Shown here: piece by piece, positions 50,745 through 60,766 of the stretch
How positions within the stretch are numbered: position 1 is the first letter of the stretch
How the letters are laid out: the number at the start of each line of letters is the position of its first letter
Notes under the pieces: model-generated
What the model saw: only the letters and a program-made list of their open reading frames with translations
Databases searched by the model: none
What the model was told of the DNA's origin: nothing
Program-made: the position numbers and the translations under genes
Assembly (NCBI GenBank): GCA_963668185.1
Contig: OY764162.1
Location: 310,001-374,000 of the forward strand
Direction: 5' to 3'
DNA: 64,000 bases
Source of the DNA: G963668185 sp963668185
Lineage (GTDB): Bacteria; Chloroflexota; Dehalococcoidia; Lucifugimonadales; G963668185

Positions 50745-51950
50745 CTACTGGCTACTAACCACCACCTCCGCCTCATGCAGCGCCGCGATCCGCCCCTCGT
50801 CGTACCCCAGGATCCCCGAAAGTATCTCCCTCGTGTGCTCGCCGATCAGCGGCGCGGATCCCACCACCATCGGCGTCCGGCTGAACTTGATCGACTTCCC
50901 CGACACGTACATCGTGCCCGCCGTCGGGTCCGGCACCTCCACCATGACCTCCCGCTCGTGCACGTGCGGCTCGTTCGCCGCGCCCGGAACGTCGTGCACC
51001 GGCGCCGCCGGCACCGAGTGGCTCGAAAGGTGGTCAACCGCCTCCTTCGTCGTCCGTCCCGCGAACCACGCCCCAAGCTCCGACTCCAGCGCGTCCACGT
51101 TCGCGCGCCGCCCAGCCCGCGTCGAGAACCGCTCGTCCTCCAGCCACTCCTGCCTGTCCAGCGCGCCGCACAGACGGCCCCACATCGCGTCGTTCGTCGC
51201 CACCAGGTACGCCCAGCCGTCCGACGTCCGGTACGTGTTCGTCGTGCCCCGCCCGTTGCCCTCGCGCTCCACGATCTCGCCCGAACCGAGGTACGCCGAC
51301 ACCGGGATCTCGTTCGCGGTGAATCCCGTGTCAGCCAGGCACACGTCTATCGCCTGCCCCTCGCCCGAAAACTCCCGCTCCCTCAGCGCCGCCAGCGCGC
51401 CAATCGTCGCGTGAAGTGCCGTGATCCGGTCAATGAGCGGGAAGAACGTCCGCGCAGGCGGCTCCCCCTCGTTGCCGGACATCGCCATCATCCCGCCGAT
51501 CGCCTGCCCGATGTGGTCGAACCCGACCCGCTCCTTGTATGGCCCGTACTGCCCGTACGCCGACACGTTGATCATCACGATCTTCGGGTTCAGCTCTTTG
51601 AGAGTCTCGTACCCGAAGCCCATGATGTCGATCGTTCCCGGCCTGAAGTTCTGGAGCAGGATGTCGGAGACCTTCACCAGGTCCCGCAGCACCTCCTTGC
51701 CCTCATCCGTGCGAAGGTTGATCGCCAGGCTTTTCTTCCCGCTGTTGTACTGCACCCAGTACGCGCTCTGCCCCCGCACCGTCGGCCCGTTCCTGCGGCT
51801 CTCGTCTCCGCCAAGCCCCTCGATCTTGATGACCTCCGCCCCCATCCGCGCGAACATCAGCCCGCACCGCGGCCCCGCCTGGTACCGCCCCAGGTCCAGC
51901 ATCCGAATCCCCTCAAGCGCCGTACTGTTCGAGTCGCCATTCATATCCAT
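50745..51950 (-). CDS. CaiB/BaiF-type (class III) CoA-transferase
   Basis: A 401-residue family III acyl-CoA transferase that moves CoA between carboxylic acids. Features are GIRMLDLGRYQAGPRCGLMF, GAEVIKIEGLGGDESRRNGP, YNSGKKSLAINLRTDEG, and VGFDHIGQAIGGMMAM, whose Asp is the nucleophile position. Start ATG 51950 was preferred over upstream GTG-type starts because the domain begins soon after and GTGAGGT lies just upstream. Same strand as the enoyl-CoA hydratase, 75 nt apart with a repeat between; both probably belong to a carboxylic-acid degradation route. Confidence 0.9.
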   Translation of the reverse strand: MDMNGDSNSTALEGIRMLDLGRYQAGPRCGLMFARMGAEVIKIEGLGGDESRRNGPTVRGQSAYWVQYNSGKKSLAINLRTDEGKEVLRDLVKVSDILLQNFRPGTIDIMGFGYETLKELNPKIVMINVSAYGQYGPYKERVGFDHIGQAIGGMMAMSGNEGEPPARTFFPLIDRITALHATIGALAALREREFSGEGQAIDVCLADTGFTANEIPVSAYLGSGEIVEREGNGRGTTNTYRTSDGWAYLVATNDAMWGRLCGALDRQEWLEDERFSTRAGRRANVDALESELGAWFAGRTTKEAVDHLSSHSVPAAPVHDVPGAANEPHVHEREVMVEVPDPTAGTMYVSGKSIKFSRTPMVVGSAPLIGEHTREILSGILGYDEGRIAALHEAEVVVSSQ

Positions 51951-51987
51951 GGAAGACCTCACCTGCAACCGTTCAACCAAACACGTA

Positions 51988-52020
51988 TCCCCGTAGGGGC
52001 GGGTTTCAAACCCGCCTTCC
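51988..52020. repeat. Family D element
   Basis: CCCCGTAGGGGCGGGTTTCA then AACCCGCC: palindrome between the enoyl-CoA hydratase and CoA-transferase genes. Confidence 0.75.
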
Positions 52021-52025
52021 GACCC

Positions 52026-52790
52026 CTATCGCCGCCCCTTCCGATCAAGAAAATCCTTGAACGACTCCTCGAACGGCGCCGGCGAAAGCGCCCCCGCCTG
52101 CGCGTCCATCTCGTTCTTGAACATCTCCACCCACTGCGCCCCCACGTTGTCGATCAGAAGCCCCTTGATGCCCTGCACCATGCGCGGATCGTTTCCCGCG
52201 ATCTGCCCCCCAAGCTCCAGCGCCTTCTCCATCAGCTTGTCCGAACTCACCAGGTGGTTCAGCAGCCCGATCCGGTGCGCCTCCTCCGCCTCCACCACGC
52301 GCGCCGTCAGCAGAAGCTCCTTTGCCATCGGCCAGCCAACCTGCATCGGCAGGCTCCACGTCGAGTTCACCCGGCCGTACGACGCCGCAAGGAACCTGAA
52401 GCTCGTGCGCTCGCATCCCACGCGCATGTCGAAGCTAGACGCCATCACCGCCGCGCCGCCGTAGCACAGGCCGTTCAGCGCCCCGATCGTCGGCTTCCGG
52501 CACGCGGCCACGCGCCACGAGTACCACTCCCGCTCCCCAGTGTCCGGCGGCGGGTCCGGCATCTCCCGCAGCCGCGCGATCTCGTGGATGTCCGCGCCCG
52601 CCGAGAACGCCCGCTCCCCCGCGCCCGTGAACACGATCGCCCTCACGGCATCGTCCGCCTCGAACTCCGTGATGACCTCGTCGATCTCACGGAACAGGTC
52701 CCGGCTCAGCGCGTTAAGCACCTCTGGGCGGTTCAGCGTCACCACCCCAACGCCCTCGTTCCGTTCCACGATGATGTTCTCGTAACCCAA
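52026..52790 (-). CDS. Enoyl-CoA hydratase/isomerase (crotonase) family
   Basis: A 254-residue crotonase-fold enzyme: VVTLNRPEVLNALSRDLFRE, FTGAGERAFSAGADIHEIA (oxyanion-hole loop), GLCYGGAAVMASSFDMRVG and the C-terminal GIKGLLIDNVG. One of the two catalytic Glu positions of classical hydratases is not obvious in the YGRVNSTWSLP segment, so hydratase activity proper is uncertain and another crotonase reaction is possible. Pairs with the CaiB-type transferase downstream. Confidence 0.9.
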   Translation of the reverse strand: MGYENIIVERNEGVGVVTLNRPEVLNALSRDLFREIDEVITEFEADDAVRAIVFTGAGERAFSAGADIHEIARLREMPDPPPDTGEREWYSWRVAACRKPTIGALNGLCYGGAAVMASSFDMRVGCERTSFRFLAASYGRVNSTWSLPMQVGWPMAKELLLTARVVEAEEAHRIGLLNHLVSSDKLMEKALELGGQIAGNDPRMVQGIKGLLIDNVGAQWVEMFKNEMDAQAGALSPAPFEESFKDFLDRKGRR

Positions 52791-53051
52791 TCGCGCCCTC
52801 CTCTCAGTCAGCGCCGCGATTGTAGCAGCACCCCCAACCCTCCCGCACCCAACTCAACCGCCCCGCACTCACGCAACCCAGCAATCGCCTGTTCAACCGT
52901 CAATCCCACCTCAACTGTCATTCCGAGTCCCTCGAGGAATCTGAGACTCCTCGCCCCCTCTCGCGTAACTTCTACCGCATACATTCCCCTCCACCTGCCA
53001 TCTCAATCGACCCCGAAAGCCTGCGCCTAGCTGTCGACAAGAAAAGTTGCG
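52791..53051. repeat. Non-coding gap with a family E element
   Basis: It contains ATTCCGAGTCCCTCGAGGAA followed by TCTGAGACTCC (about 52921-52950). Nothing else recognised. Confidence 0.6.
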
Positions 53052-53948
53052 TCAAAATTTCCTGTAGCGTCGAACACTCCTGCGAAGCAAGTCCACATCC
53101 TGAGCTGCGATCGCTTCGGCAAAATCGAAGAACTCGTATGCTCGGCTAACTGCTTCAGAGGGAAGGCCAGCACCACCAGACGCCAGTTGGCTGCCCAAGA
53201 CCTCCGCAAGTCCGGCTAGTTTCCTCAGCTCCTGCAATTGCGCCGCAGGGGAAGCTGTCTCCAGGCCGGTCACCGTTACGTCGTATCGTTCGGTAGTCGT
53301 CACGCTGCTTGGGGCAAGGGTCGAAGCCTCTGTCAGGGTGCGACTGACCAATCGAAGCAGTCTGCCCACCATTCCTCCGTTACGCCTAGCAATGTACTTG
53401 GCTGCCACGAAACTCATGGCCCAGAAAAAGGCAATCTTGTGCGTAAGCAGGTCGCTCAGAGAGGGATTCGGACCCAGCGGTGGGCCAGATGCCCGGATAA
53501 CGGTGTCGCGCCATTGAACGCCGGGCACCACGGGGAGTTCCGCCCTGTCGAACAGGATCTTCCCGTCATCCGGCCTGCGGGCCATCGATTCCGCCTGCCA
53601 GAACCAGTCGACGTGCTGGGGTCCTGCCTGACACTCATACAGCGCCAGCAAGTAGGCGCCGCTTGATGGCGCGTTGGCAAGGTTGTCCATCAGAAGTATC
53701 GACCGGGCCGGGCCAGAGGCATATGCCCTGCGATTGTCAACGAAATCGGCTATGGCATCGTCCGTAACGACTATGAAGATATCAAGGTCGCTCAGAGCGT
53801 CGTCCTCACCGCGAGCCACGGAACCCGTCAGCCACGCGGCCCGAACACGAAAGTCCTCGAGAAGGCCTTCCTCAATGCGCCGGAGTAACTCCGCGCGTTC
53901 TTGCCAGCGGATCGATAGCTGTTCTTCAATATCCATCTGCATCTTCAC
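53052..53948 (-). CDS. Nucleotidyltransferase-fold protein
   Basis: A 298-residue protein with the polymerase-beta-like nucleotidyltransferase signature GSVARGEDDALSDLDIFIVV (about residues 42-61), both metal-binding Asp present, followed by a helical C-terminal region. The layout is like aminoglycoside adenylyltransferases and other stand-alone NTases, but the acceptor cannot be told. Isolated on the minus strand. Confidence 0.85.
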   Translation of the reverse strand: MKMQMDIEEQLSIRWQERAELLRRIEEGLLEDFRVRAAWLTGSVARGEDDALSDLDIFIVVTDDAIADFVDNRRAYASGPARSILLMDNLANAPSSGAYLLALYECQAGPQHVDWFWQAESMARRPDDGKILFDRAELPVVPGVQWRDTVIRASGPPLGPNPSLSDLLTHKIAFFWAMSFVAAKYIARRNGGMVGRLLRLVSRTLTEASTLAPSSVTTTERYDVTVTGLETASPAAQLQELRKLAGLAEVLGSQLASGGAGLPSEAVSRAYEFFDFAEAIAAQDVDLLRRSVRRYRKF

Positions 53949-54280
53949 CGAGTAGTGTACTCGCCTAGTCGATTATCCCAAGACCTGAAACTGATCTGTA
54001 CATGTCGAATGGCTTTGTAATGAGTCCGTGCGCCCTGAGCCTGTCGAAGGGCCTTACGCAAAGCACCGCTCGCCCAAAGTCCGCCAAAGCCTCGGCCGTC
54101 AAACCTGTACGCCTTGTTCCGCCCAGACCCAATCGAAGGCCCGCCGCCGGCGCAATCTCAAAATCAACCTCTGGCAAGCATAAAATAGGAAGGTGCGCTC
54201 ATACCTAAACATCCTCTACTCCGCCCAACACGCAGCCGTTGCAACCGAGTTCGCGTGCGACGGCCCAAAGCCGTGAACCA
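53949..54280. other. Gap of about 330 bases with one family C repeat
   Basis: Contains GCCCTGAGCCTGTCGAAGGG (about 54030-54049). A minus-strand open frame at 53965-54177 runs through the repeat and was not accepted. A regulatory role toward the MFS gene is possible, but no motif stands out. Confidence 0.5.
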
Positions 54281-55525
54281 ATGATGCGCCCTCGTCTCAC
54301 AGGCCTCTGGCGACATCCGGACTTCGCAAGACTCTGGCTTGGAGGGACCATCTCCAGGTTCGGGTCGCAGATTACCTTCCTCGCCCTCCCGCTCACTGCC
54401 GTGATAGTGCTGGACGCGACCCCTCTCCAGATGGGGTTGCTGGCGGCGGCGGGAGCGTTGCCGTCGCTCGTGTTCGGCCTCGGCGCGGGCGTCTGGGTCG
54501 ACCGGCGGAAGAAGCGCCCGATAATGATCGCTACCGACTTAGGCCGCGCGATGCTGCTCTTGATTGTCCCGCTCGGCGCGTTCCTCGACATCCTGCTCAT
54601 CGAACACCTCTTCGCGATCGCTCTCGCGATGGGTGTGCTGAACATGCTGTTCGACATCGCGAACCGGTCGATGCTCCCGGCCTTGGTCACACGGTCTGAA
54701 TTGGTCGAGGCTAACAGCAAGCTCGCCGTCGGCAGCTCAGCGTCGGAAGTGGCAGGACCGGGAGTCGGGGGCATACTTGTGCAGTTGCTCACGGCGCCGG
54801 TCGCGCTGATAGCCGACTCGCTGACTTTTCTTGCATCCGCCTTGGCAGTGAAATCAATCCGCGCCCCGGAACCCGAGCCGGAACCCTCACCAGATGCGCA
54901 GACATTCGTACGGGATGCTCTGCGAGGACTCGATCTGATTAGGCGAAGCCGTGTACTCCTGCCGGTCGCAGGAGTGATAGGCAGCATCGCCGTCTTCAAC
55001 GCCATGTTCGAGGCGGTGTGGGTCCTCTACGTGAACAAGGCGCTCGGACTGGAACCGTTCACCTTCGGCATCATGTTCTCGATGGGCGGCGTCGGACTGC
55101 TGCTTGGTGCTCTGGTTGCGGATCGATTCATAGGTCGCGTGGGCGTAGGCCGGGCTATTGTCATCGGCGTTGTGATAGTCGGCTTAAGCGATCTCGCAAC
55201 GCCCTTGGTCGGAGGTCCGATTGCAGTCATAGTCGCCGTCCTCACTGCCGCAAGCTTTCTCTTCAGCATGGCTGCCACGATCTCCAGCGTTGCCCTCGTC
55301 AGCCTGCGGCAGGCGGCGACACCCATCCAATTGCAGGGACGCATGAACGGTGCCATAAACACGCTGGAAGTCGGTCTCGTTCCCATCGGCGCTCTGCTTG
55401 GCGGCGTGCTCGGCCAAACGATTGGCATGCGCGAGACACTGTTCCTGGCCTCCGCTGGCGAAATCGCCGCCGTCCTCTGGATAATCTTCTCTCCCGTATG
55501 GTCGCAACAAGATCTGCCCGCGTAG
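54281..55525 (+). CDS. MFS transporter (drug-exporter-like)
   Basis: A 414-residue major-facilitator protein with about 12 membrane helices in two halves: HPDFARLWLGGTISRFGSQI, the loop GVWVDRRKKRPIMIATDLGR (motif A equivalent) and a second half opening LDLIRRSRVLLPVAGVIGSI. It resembles the enterobactin-exporter/macrolide-efflux group. Start at ATG 54281 (or 54284); the open frame begins earlier with a TTG. Substrate unknown. Confidence 0.9.
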   Translation: MMRPRLTGLWRHPDFARLWLGGTISRFGSQITFLALPLTAVIVLDATPLQMGLLAAAGALPSLVFGLGAGVWVDRRKKRPIMIATDLGRAMLLLIVPLGAFLDILLIEHLFAIALAMGVLNMLFDIANRSMLPALVTRSELVEANSKLAVGSSASEVAGPGVGGILVQLLTAPVALIADSLTFLASALAVKSIRAPEPEPEPSPDAQTFVRDALRGLDLIRRSRVLLPVAGVIGSIAVFNAMFEAVWVLYVNKALGLEPFTFGIMFSMGGVGLLLGALVADRFIGRVGVGRAIVIGVVIVGLSDLATPLVGGPIAVIVAVLTAASFLFSMAATISSVALVSLRQAATPIQLQGRMNGAINTLEVGLVPIGALLGGVLGQTIGMRETLFLASAGEIAAVLWIIFSPVWSQQDLPA

Positions 55526-56160
55526 TCTACCTATGGGCTGCCGCGTCACAGCTCAGAAATCGAAAGCCCGCACCCCCAACCCGCTCGCCCTGAGACTCTC
55601 CTGAGCCTGTCGAAGCGTCCCAATAGGCCTCATCCCGTCCAACTTCTTGGCTCCGCAGCAACCGCCCCATACCCCTGCGGCATCATCGAGTACCGCCCAG
55701 ACACCAATTCGTATCACGCATCCGAACAGAGCCGCACACATACACACCTTGCCTTCCGAGAACTTGTGCGCTAATATGAGCGCATGTATACAGCACGACA
55801 CCTCGGCTGCCCTGCGGCAAACCGCGCTGGGCAGAGCAAACTCGGCTCGGAAAACGGCCGTAACCGTGCTAAGGGGCCTGTCACGTTGGGTTCCACCCAG
55901 TCTCGGTTCGTATTCGTTCCGGTACCAATTCGTGTGCAAATCGGTGCAAAGTTCCCGGATGCGCCAGCTACGAAAGTTACAGAACGTTACGGAGTGTGAC
56001 ACTTTCCCGAGAAAATCAAGCCTCCGTAGACCCCAGCTTCCCGCCACTCGTCGCCGTTGGGAAGCCAAATCGCTTTGTGGGATAATGCCGCCGTCCCAGG
56101 GCGCGGCCTCCGGACCACGGTGCCCGGCATAGCCCGCCCAACCGAACACGGAGGCCACCG
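55526..56160. other. Long non-coding gap
   Basis: 635 bases before the acyl-CoA synthetase. Holds a family C element (CGCCCTGAGACTCTCCTGAG then CCTGTCGAAGCG, about 55587-55617) and TGCGCT-AATATG-AGCGCA (55767-55784), a perfect 6-bp-arm inverted repeat. Open frames here on both strands have no recognisable motif and poor composition. Confidence 0.5.
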
Positions 56161-57915
<1,755 letters not shown>

Positions 57916-57927
57916 GGGAGAGACCCA

Positions 57928-58245
57928 ATGACCTCCGAAGCGATCATCTGCACGATGGTAGAGCGCATAGTAGGGCAGTTCGAGCCGTCGCGCGTCGTGC
58001 TCTTCGGCTCGCGCGCCCGCGGCGACGCCAAAGAGCGGAGCGACGTGGACCTGCTGGTGGTGATGCCCGACGCCCCGGACAAGCGCAAGACCGCCGTGGA
58101 CATACACGTCTGTCTGGCGGACCTCCCCGTCGCCAAAGACATCGTCGTGACCACGCCAGACGAAATCGAGCGTCGAGGCCACCTCTTCGGCACCGTGCTT
58201 CGCGCCGCCCTGCGGGAAGGGCAGGTACTCTATGAGCAGCAGTGA
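57928..58245 (+). CDS. MNT-type minimal nucleotidyltransferase (antitoxin of a HEPN/MNT pair)
   Basis: A 105-residue minimal nucleotidyltransferase: VVLFGSRARGDAKERSDVDL (Gly-Ser about 27-28, Asp 39 and 41). In HEPN/MNT modules such proteins neutralise the HEPN RNase, in studied cases by AMPylating it. Stop overlaps the HEPN start by 14 nt. Confidence 0.92.
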   Translation: MTSEAIICTMVERIVGQFEPSRVVLFGSRARGDAKERSDVDLLVVMPDAPDKRKTAVDIHVCLADLPVAKDIVVTTPDEIERRGHLFGTVLRAALREGQVLYEQQ

Positions 58246-58648
58246 CGCAGTAGAGAACGAAGCCCTACGCTGGCTCCGTTACTGCGATGACGACCTCGAT
58301 GTCGCCTCGCGGCTAATGGTGAACAGCCCAACTGCGCCCCGGCACGTCTGCTGGCTATCTCAGCAAGCCGCGGAAAAGGCGCTGAAGGCGGTGCTTGTAC
58401 TCGAGGAAGTGGAGGTTCCCTACATCCATGACCTCAACGCATTGCGCAACCTACTACCAGACGGCTGGTCTATACCGTCCACTCGCCAAGAGTTGAGTGC
58501 GTTGACTGTGTGGTCAACGCAGACGCGCTATCCCGGCGGCTGGCCGGAAGCCACCGACTCCGACGCAACGACAGCGCTATCCCAGGCCCGCTCAGTCCGC
58601 GAATCCATAGCCGCGCAATTCAGAAGCCGCGGCTTACTTGCCGAGTAG
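58232..58648 (+). CDS. HEPN-domain protein (toxin of a HEPN/MNT pair)
   Basis: A 138-residue all-helical HEPN protein: WLRYCDDDLDVASRLM, WLSQQAAEKALKAVLVL, VPYIHDLNALRNLLPDG and TRYPGGWPEA. The canonical HEPN RNase motif R-x4-6-H is not evident in this branch, so activity is uncertain. Overlap with the MNT gene implies co-translation. Confidence 0.9.
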   Translation: MSSSDAVENEALRWLRYCDDDLDVASRLMVNSPTAPRHVCWLSQQAAEKALKAVLVLEEVEVPYIHDLNALRNLLPDGWSIPSTRQELSALTVWSTQTRYPGGWPEATDSDATTALSQARSVRESIAAQFRSRGLLAE

Positions 58649-58709
58649 CGGTGCGCGATCCCTACGAAGCTATGCGCTCCTGCTACAACAACCACACGGA
58701 GAACGACCA

Positions 58710-59870
58710 GTGACCAGCGAACCCCAACTCTTTCGCGTCAACCCTGAGAACCGGGCAACCGATCGCATTGAAGAAGTGAACTTCAGTCAACTTGGACTGC
58801 GAGAACGGTGCGACATCCAAGAATGGGTGGCCGCCAATCCCGGCATCTTGGGTGAGAATCTCTTGGTCGTCTCCAAAGAGTTCAGCGGCTTTGATCGCAC
58901 TAACGAGAGACTTGACCTGCTTGCTGTTGACCAAGACGGTAAACTTGTAGTGATTGAACTGAAGCGGGATGATAGCGGCGCGGACGTCCACTGGCAGGCG
59001 ATCAAGTACGCCAGCTATCTCAATCGAGCGGGTGAAGACGCAATTGTTGGGATGCTGGCCCGCCACGAAAAGATTTCTAAAGAAAACGCGGCAGACCGGC
59101 TTACGCAACACCTCGGCGGTGACGACCTCAACGCACTCAACAGTGACCAGCGCATTATTCTGGCCAGCCACCGCTTTGCGCCGGAGGTCACATCCGCCGC
59201 GCTGTGGCTCAACGAAAAGGCTCTGGGTGAGAGCCTGATCACGTGCGTCAAGTTGACGCCGCATCGCGACGCTGACACCGACACGCTGTACGTCCAAGCG
59301 GCCACGATCATCCCGCTGCCCGGAGCCGATGAACTGGACGTCAACGTAGGGGACAATGTTTTAGATAATCAGACCGGGAGTGGGAACAACTTTGCGGCGA
59401 ACTTGCGAAAGGCATACGCTCGAAACAAGGATGACGAAGTTACTCACTTCCTCAGAAAGGTCAGGAATCTGGCGATAACCGACCTGCCTGGTAGCATCCA
59501 GCCAGACAGAAGAAGCAAATGGGCAGGAGGCACACACAATCGCTATTACCACTTCTGGTATCGCCGTCAGCCTTGGAGTAACTGGGGCCTGTCCTACAGG
59601 GTCAATCTGTATCCGCAGGATGAACCGGGAGAGTGGTCAGCGACAGTGGAAATTGGAAACTGCACTGCGGAAATGAAAGAACGCATAGCGGTTCTTAGCC
59701 TTCACGACGAACAGATAGTGGAATCGAGTTTCGTCAGAGTAGAAATGGGAACCGATACCCTGAACCACGACTTTGCGGAACGAATCTCGGAAGTGACTAG
59801 AAGGTTCATTGAGCAGATCACGCCCGTAGTAGACAGCTTTGAGGAGGAAAGCAACGAGGAGGGCGACTGA
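58710..59870 (+). CDS. PD-(D/E)XK nuclease-domain protein (DUF91/DUF4268-like)
   Basis: A 386-residue protein whose N-terminal half has the NucS/DUF91-type endonuclease core: ERLDLLAVDQDGKLVVIELK, with the Asp, Glu and Lys of the active site, then SGADVHWQAIKYASYL. The C-terminal half (YYHFWYRRQPWSNWGLSYRV onwards) resembles DUF4268-type domains. GTG 58710 was chosen because it follows GGAGAACG; the open frame starts earlier. It follows the HEPN gene by 61 nt in the insert behind acsA. Probably a defence or repair nuclease. Confidence 0.8.
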   Translation: MTSEPQLFRVNPENRATDRIEEVNFSQLGLRERCDIQEWVAANPGILGENLLVVSKEFSGFDRTNERLDLLAVDQDGKLVVIELKRDDSGADVHWQAIKYASYLNRAGEDAIVGMLARHEKISKENAADRLTQHLGGDDLNALNSDQRIILASHRFAPEVTSAALWLNEKALGESLITCVKLTPHRDADTDTLYVQAATIIPLPGADELDVNVGDNVLDNQTGSGNNFAANLRKAYARNKDDEVTHFLRKVRNLAITDLPGSIQPDRRSKWAGGTHNRYYHFWYRRQPWSNWGLSYRVNLYPQDEPGEWSATVEIGNCTAEMKERIAVLSLHDEQIVESSFVRVEMGTDTLNHDFAERISEVTRRFIEQITPVVDSFEEESNEEGD

Positions 59871-59880
59871 CCTCTTGCTC

Positions 59881-59950
59881 GCGCCGCCTGCTCAATGACC
59901 GTGAGCTAGGCCTACCGGAAGGGAACACCAGCACATTTGGAGGGACTAGG
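59881..59950 (+). pseudogene. Diverged second copy of the acsA 3' end
   Basis: Aligns over its full length with 57846-57916, the last codons of acsA. At protein level RRLLNDRELGLPEGNTST stands against RRLLKARELGLPEGDTST. About a fifth of the bases differ and the stop is lost. Many changes are synonymous, so it derives from a once-functional, related allele. Confidence 0.8.
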
Positions 59951-59957
59951 CACTCTC

Positions 59958-60398
59958 CTAGGGCGACCCCGCGAGAGCCGCTAGACTCGGCACTAATTCG
60001 TCTAGGAATTCAAGTACGGCTTCCAACTTCAGAGACGGATGTTGCTTTTCTCGATACCCGGAAATGTCAAGTCCAGCCCTTCTCAATACCGATTCGTAGT
60101 CGTCAATCTCAGAGTGCAGATCCGGCAAGTACTTTCTAAGCTTCAATGTAGATGGGAATCCAACGACGCACTCCCTTCCTGCGCTGATGTCCATTACGGA
60201 AGTTGTTCCGGCAGCTGTCTTTGTTCGTGGACTGTTGACCCTTAACGAGAATCCCTCTGGGCCGATCGCGTCAGCTTTGAGTTTGCCAATCGCAATCTTT
60301 TCGGTAGTGAACTTAAGCCTGTCGCCAAGACGTTCCTCCAAGGCGACAACTAAAGGATGTCTTCTCATCTCAGGTGAAACGTTGTTGCGCTCGGACAA
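59958..60398 (-). CDS. Uncharacterised protein, possibly defence-associated
   Basis: A 146-residue soluble protein (MSERNNVSPEMRRHPLVVAL, then a beta-rich middle and helical end). No family recognised with confidence. It follows the gene at 60419 on the same strand with a 20-nt gap, and both begin MSE-N-N, so they form a small operon at the edge of the acsA insert. Function unknown. Confidence 0.6.
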   Translation of the reverse strand: MSERNNVSPEMRRHPLVVALEERLGDRLKFTTEKIAIGKLKADAIGPEGFSLRVNSPRTKTAAGTTSVMDISAGRECVVGFPSTLKLRKYLPDLHSEIDDYESVLRRAGLDISGYREKQHPSLKLEAVLEFLDELVPSLAALAGSP

Positions 60399-60418
60399 CT
60401 TGACTCTCCTTCTATAGG

Positions 60419-60736
60419 CTACCGATCAGGATCGTGGCCTAAGTCGGCCAGTCGACGCCGGGCTTCACGTAACTCGGCCTCGGTGAACAGTGCGCTCCAA
60501 GGTTCTTGCACGGCCACCGCTTCAACGGAGAGGTCTAGTCGACCTTCACACCACAGACGGGTGAACCCCGAGGAGGCTTTGCTACTGTTGATCAACTGCT
60601 TTGCTGCCGCCACTCCCCCCAGTTCGTCAACCATCCTGAGGAAATAGCTAGGATAGTAGCCGAACCTAGTCGCTTCGCGATAGATCCTACGCATCTGTCC
60701 ATTGAATCGTGCTTCGAGGTTGTTGGTCTCGGACAA
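60419..60736 (-). CDS. Small conserved protein of the type found beside restriction genes
   Basis: A 105-residue protein with RFNGQMRRIYREATRFGYYP, FLRMVDELGGVAAAKQLINS, SGFTRLWCEGRLDLSVEAVA and FTEAELREARRRLADLGHDP. Proteins with this motif order are common, unnamed, and often encoded next to restriction-modification genes; that recollection is the only functional hint. First gene of the two-gene minus-strand unit. Confidence 0.7.
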   Translation of the reverse strand: MSETNNLEARFNGQMRRIYREATRFGYYPSYFLRMVDELGGVAAAKQLINSSKASSGFTRLWCEGRLDLSVEAVAVQEPWSALFTEAELREARRRLADLGHDPDR

Positions 60737-60766
60737 TTAGCACCTCCTCCTAGTGTCCCGCGCCCG

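Larger units (their letters stand above)
57917..59880. mobile_element. ~2-kb accessory insert between acsA and a second acsA 3' end
   Basis: Holds a MNT/HEPN pair and a nuclease gene. It begins at the acsA stop and ends at a diverged copy of the acsA tail. As with the insert after hyuB, no integrase or transposase is inside, and mobility is inferred from the bracketing copies. Confidence 0.5.

Noticed and set aside
50652..53030. A 792-codon plus-strand frame opposite the CoA-transferase and enoyl-CoA hydratase
   Set aside because: Composed mostly of Arg, His and Pro and crosses repeats and two real genes; a shadow.
53965..54177. A 70-codon minus-strand frame
   Set aside because: Runs through a family C repeat and needs a TTG start without a ribosome site; no family match.
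55647..56132. A 161-codon frame before the acyl-CoA synthetase
   Set aside because: No recognisable domain, Ser/Arg-rich, overlaps open frames on both strands, and has no ribosome site.
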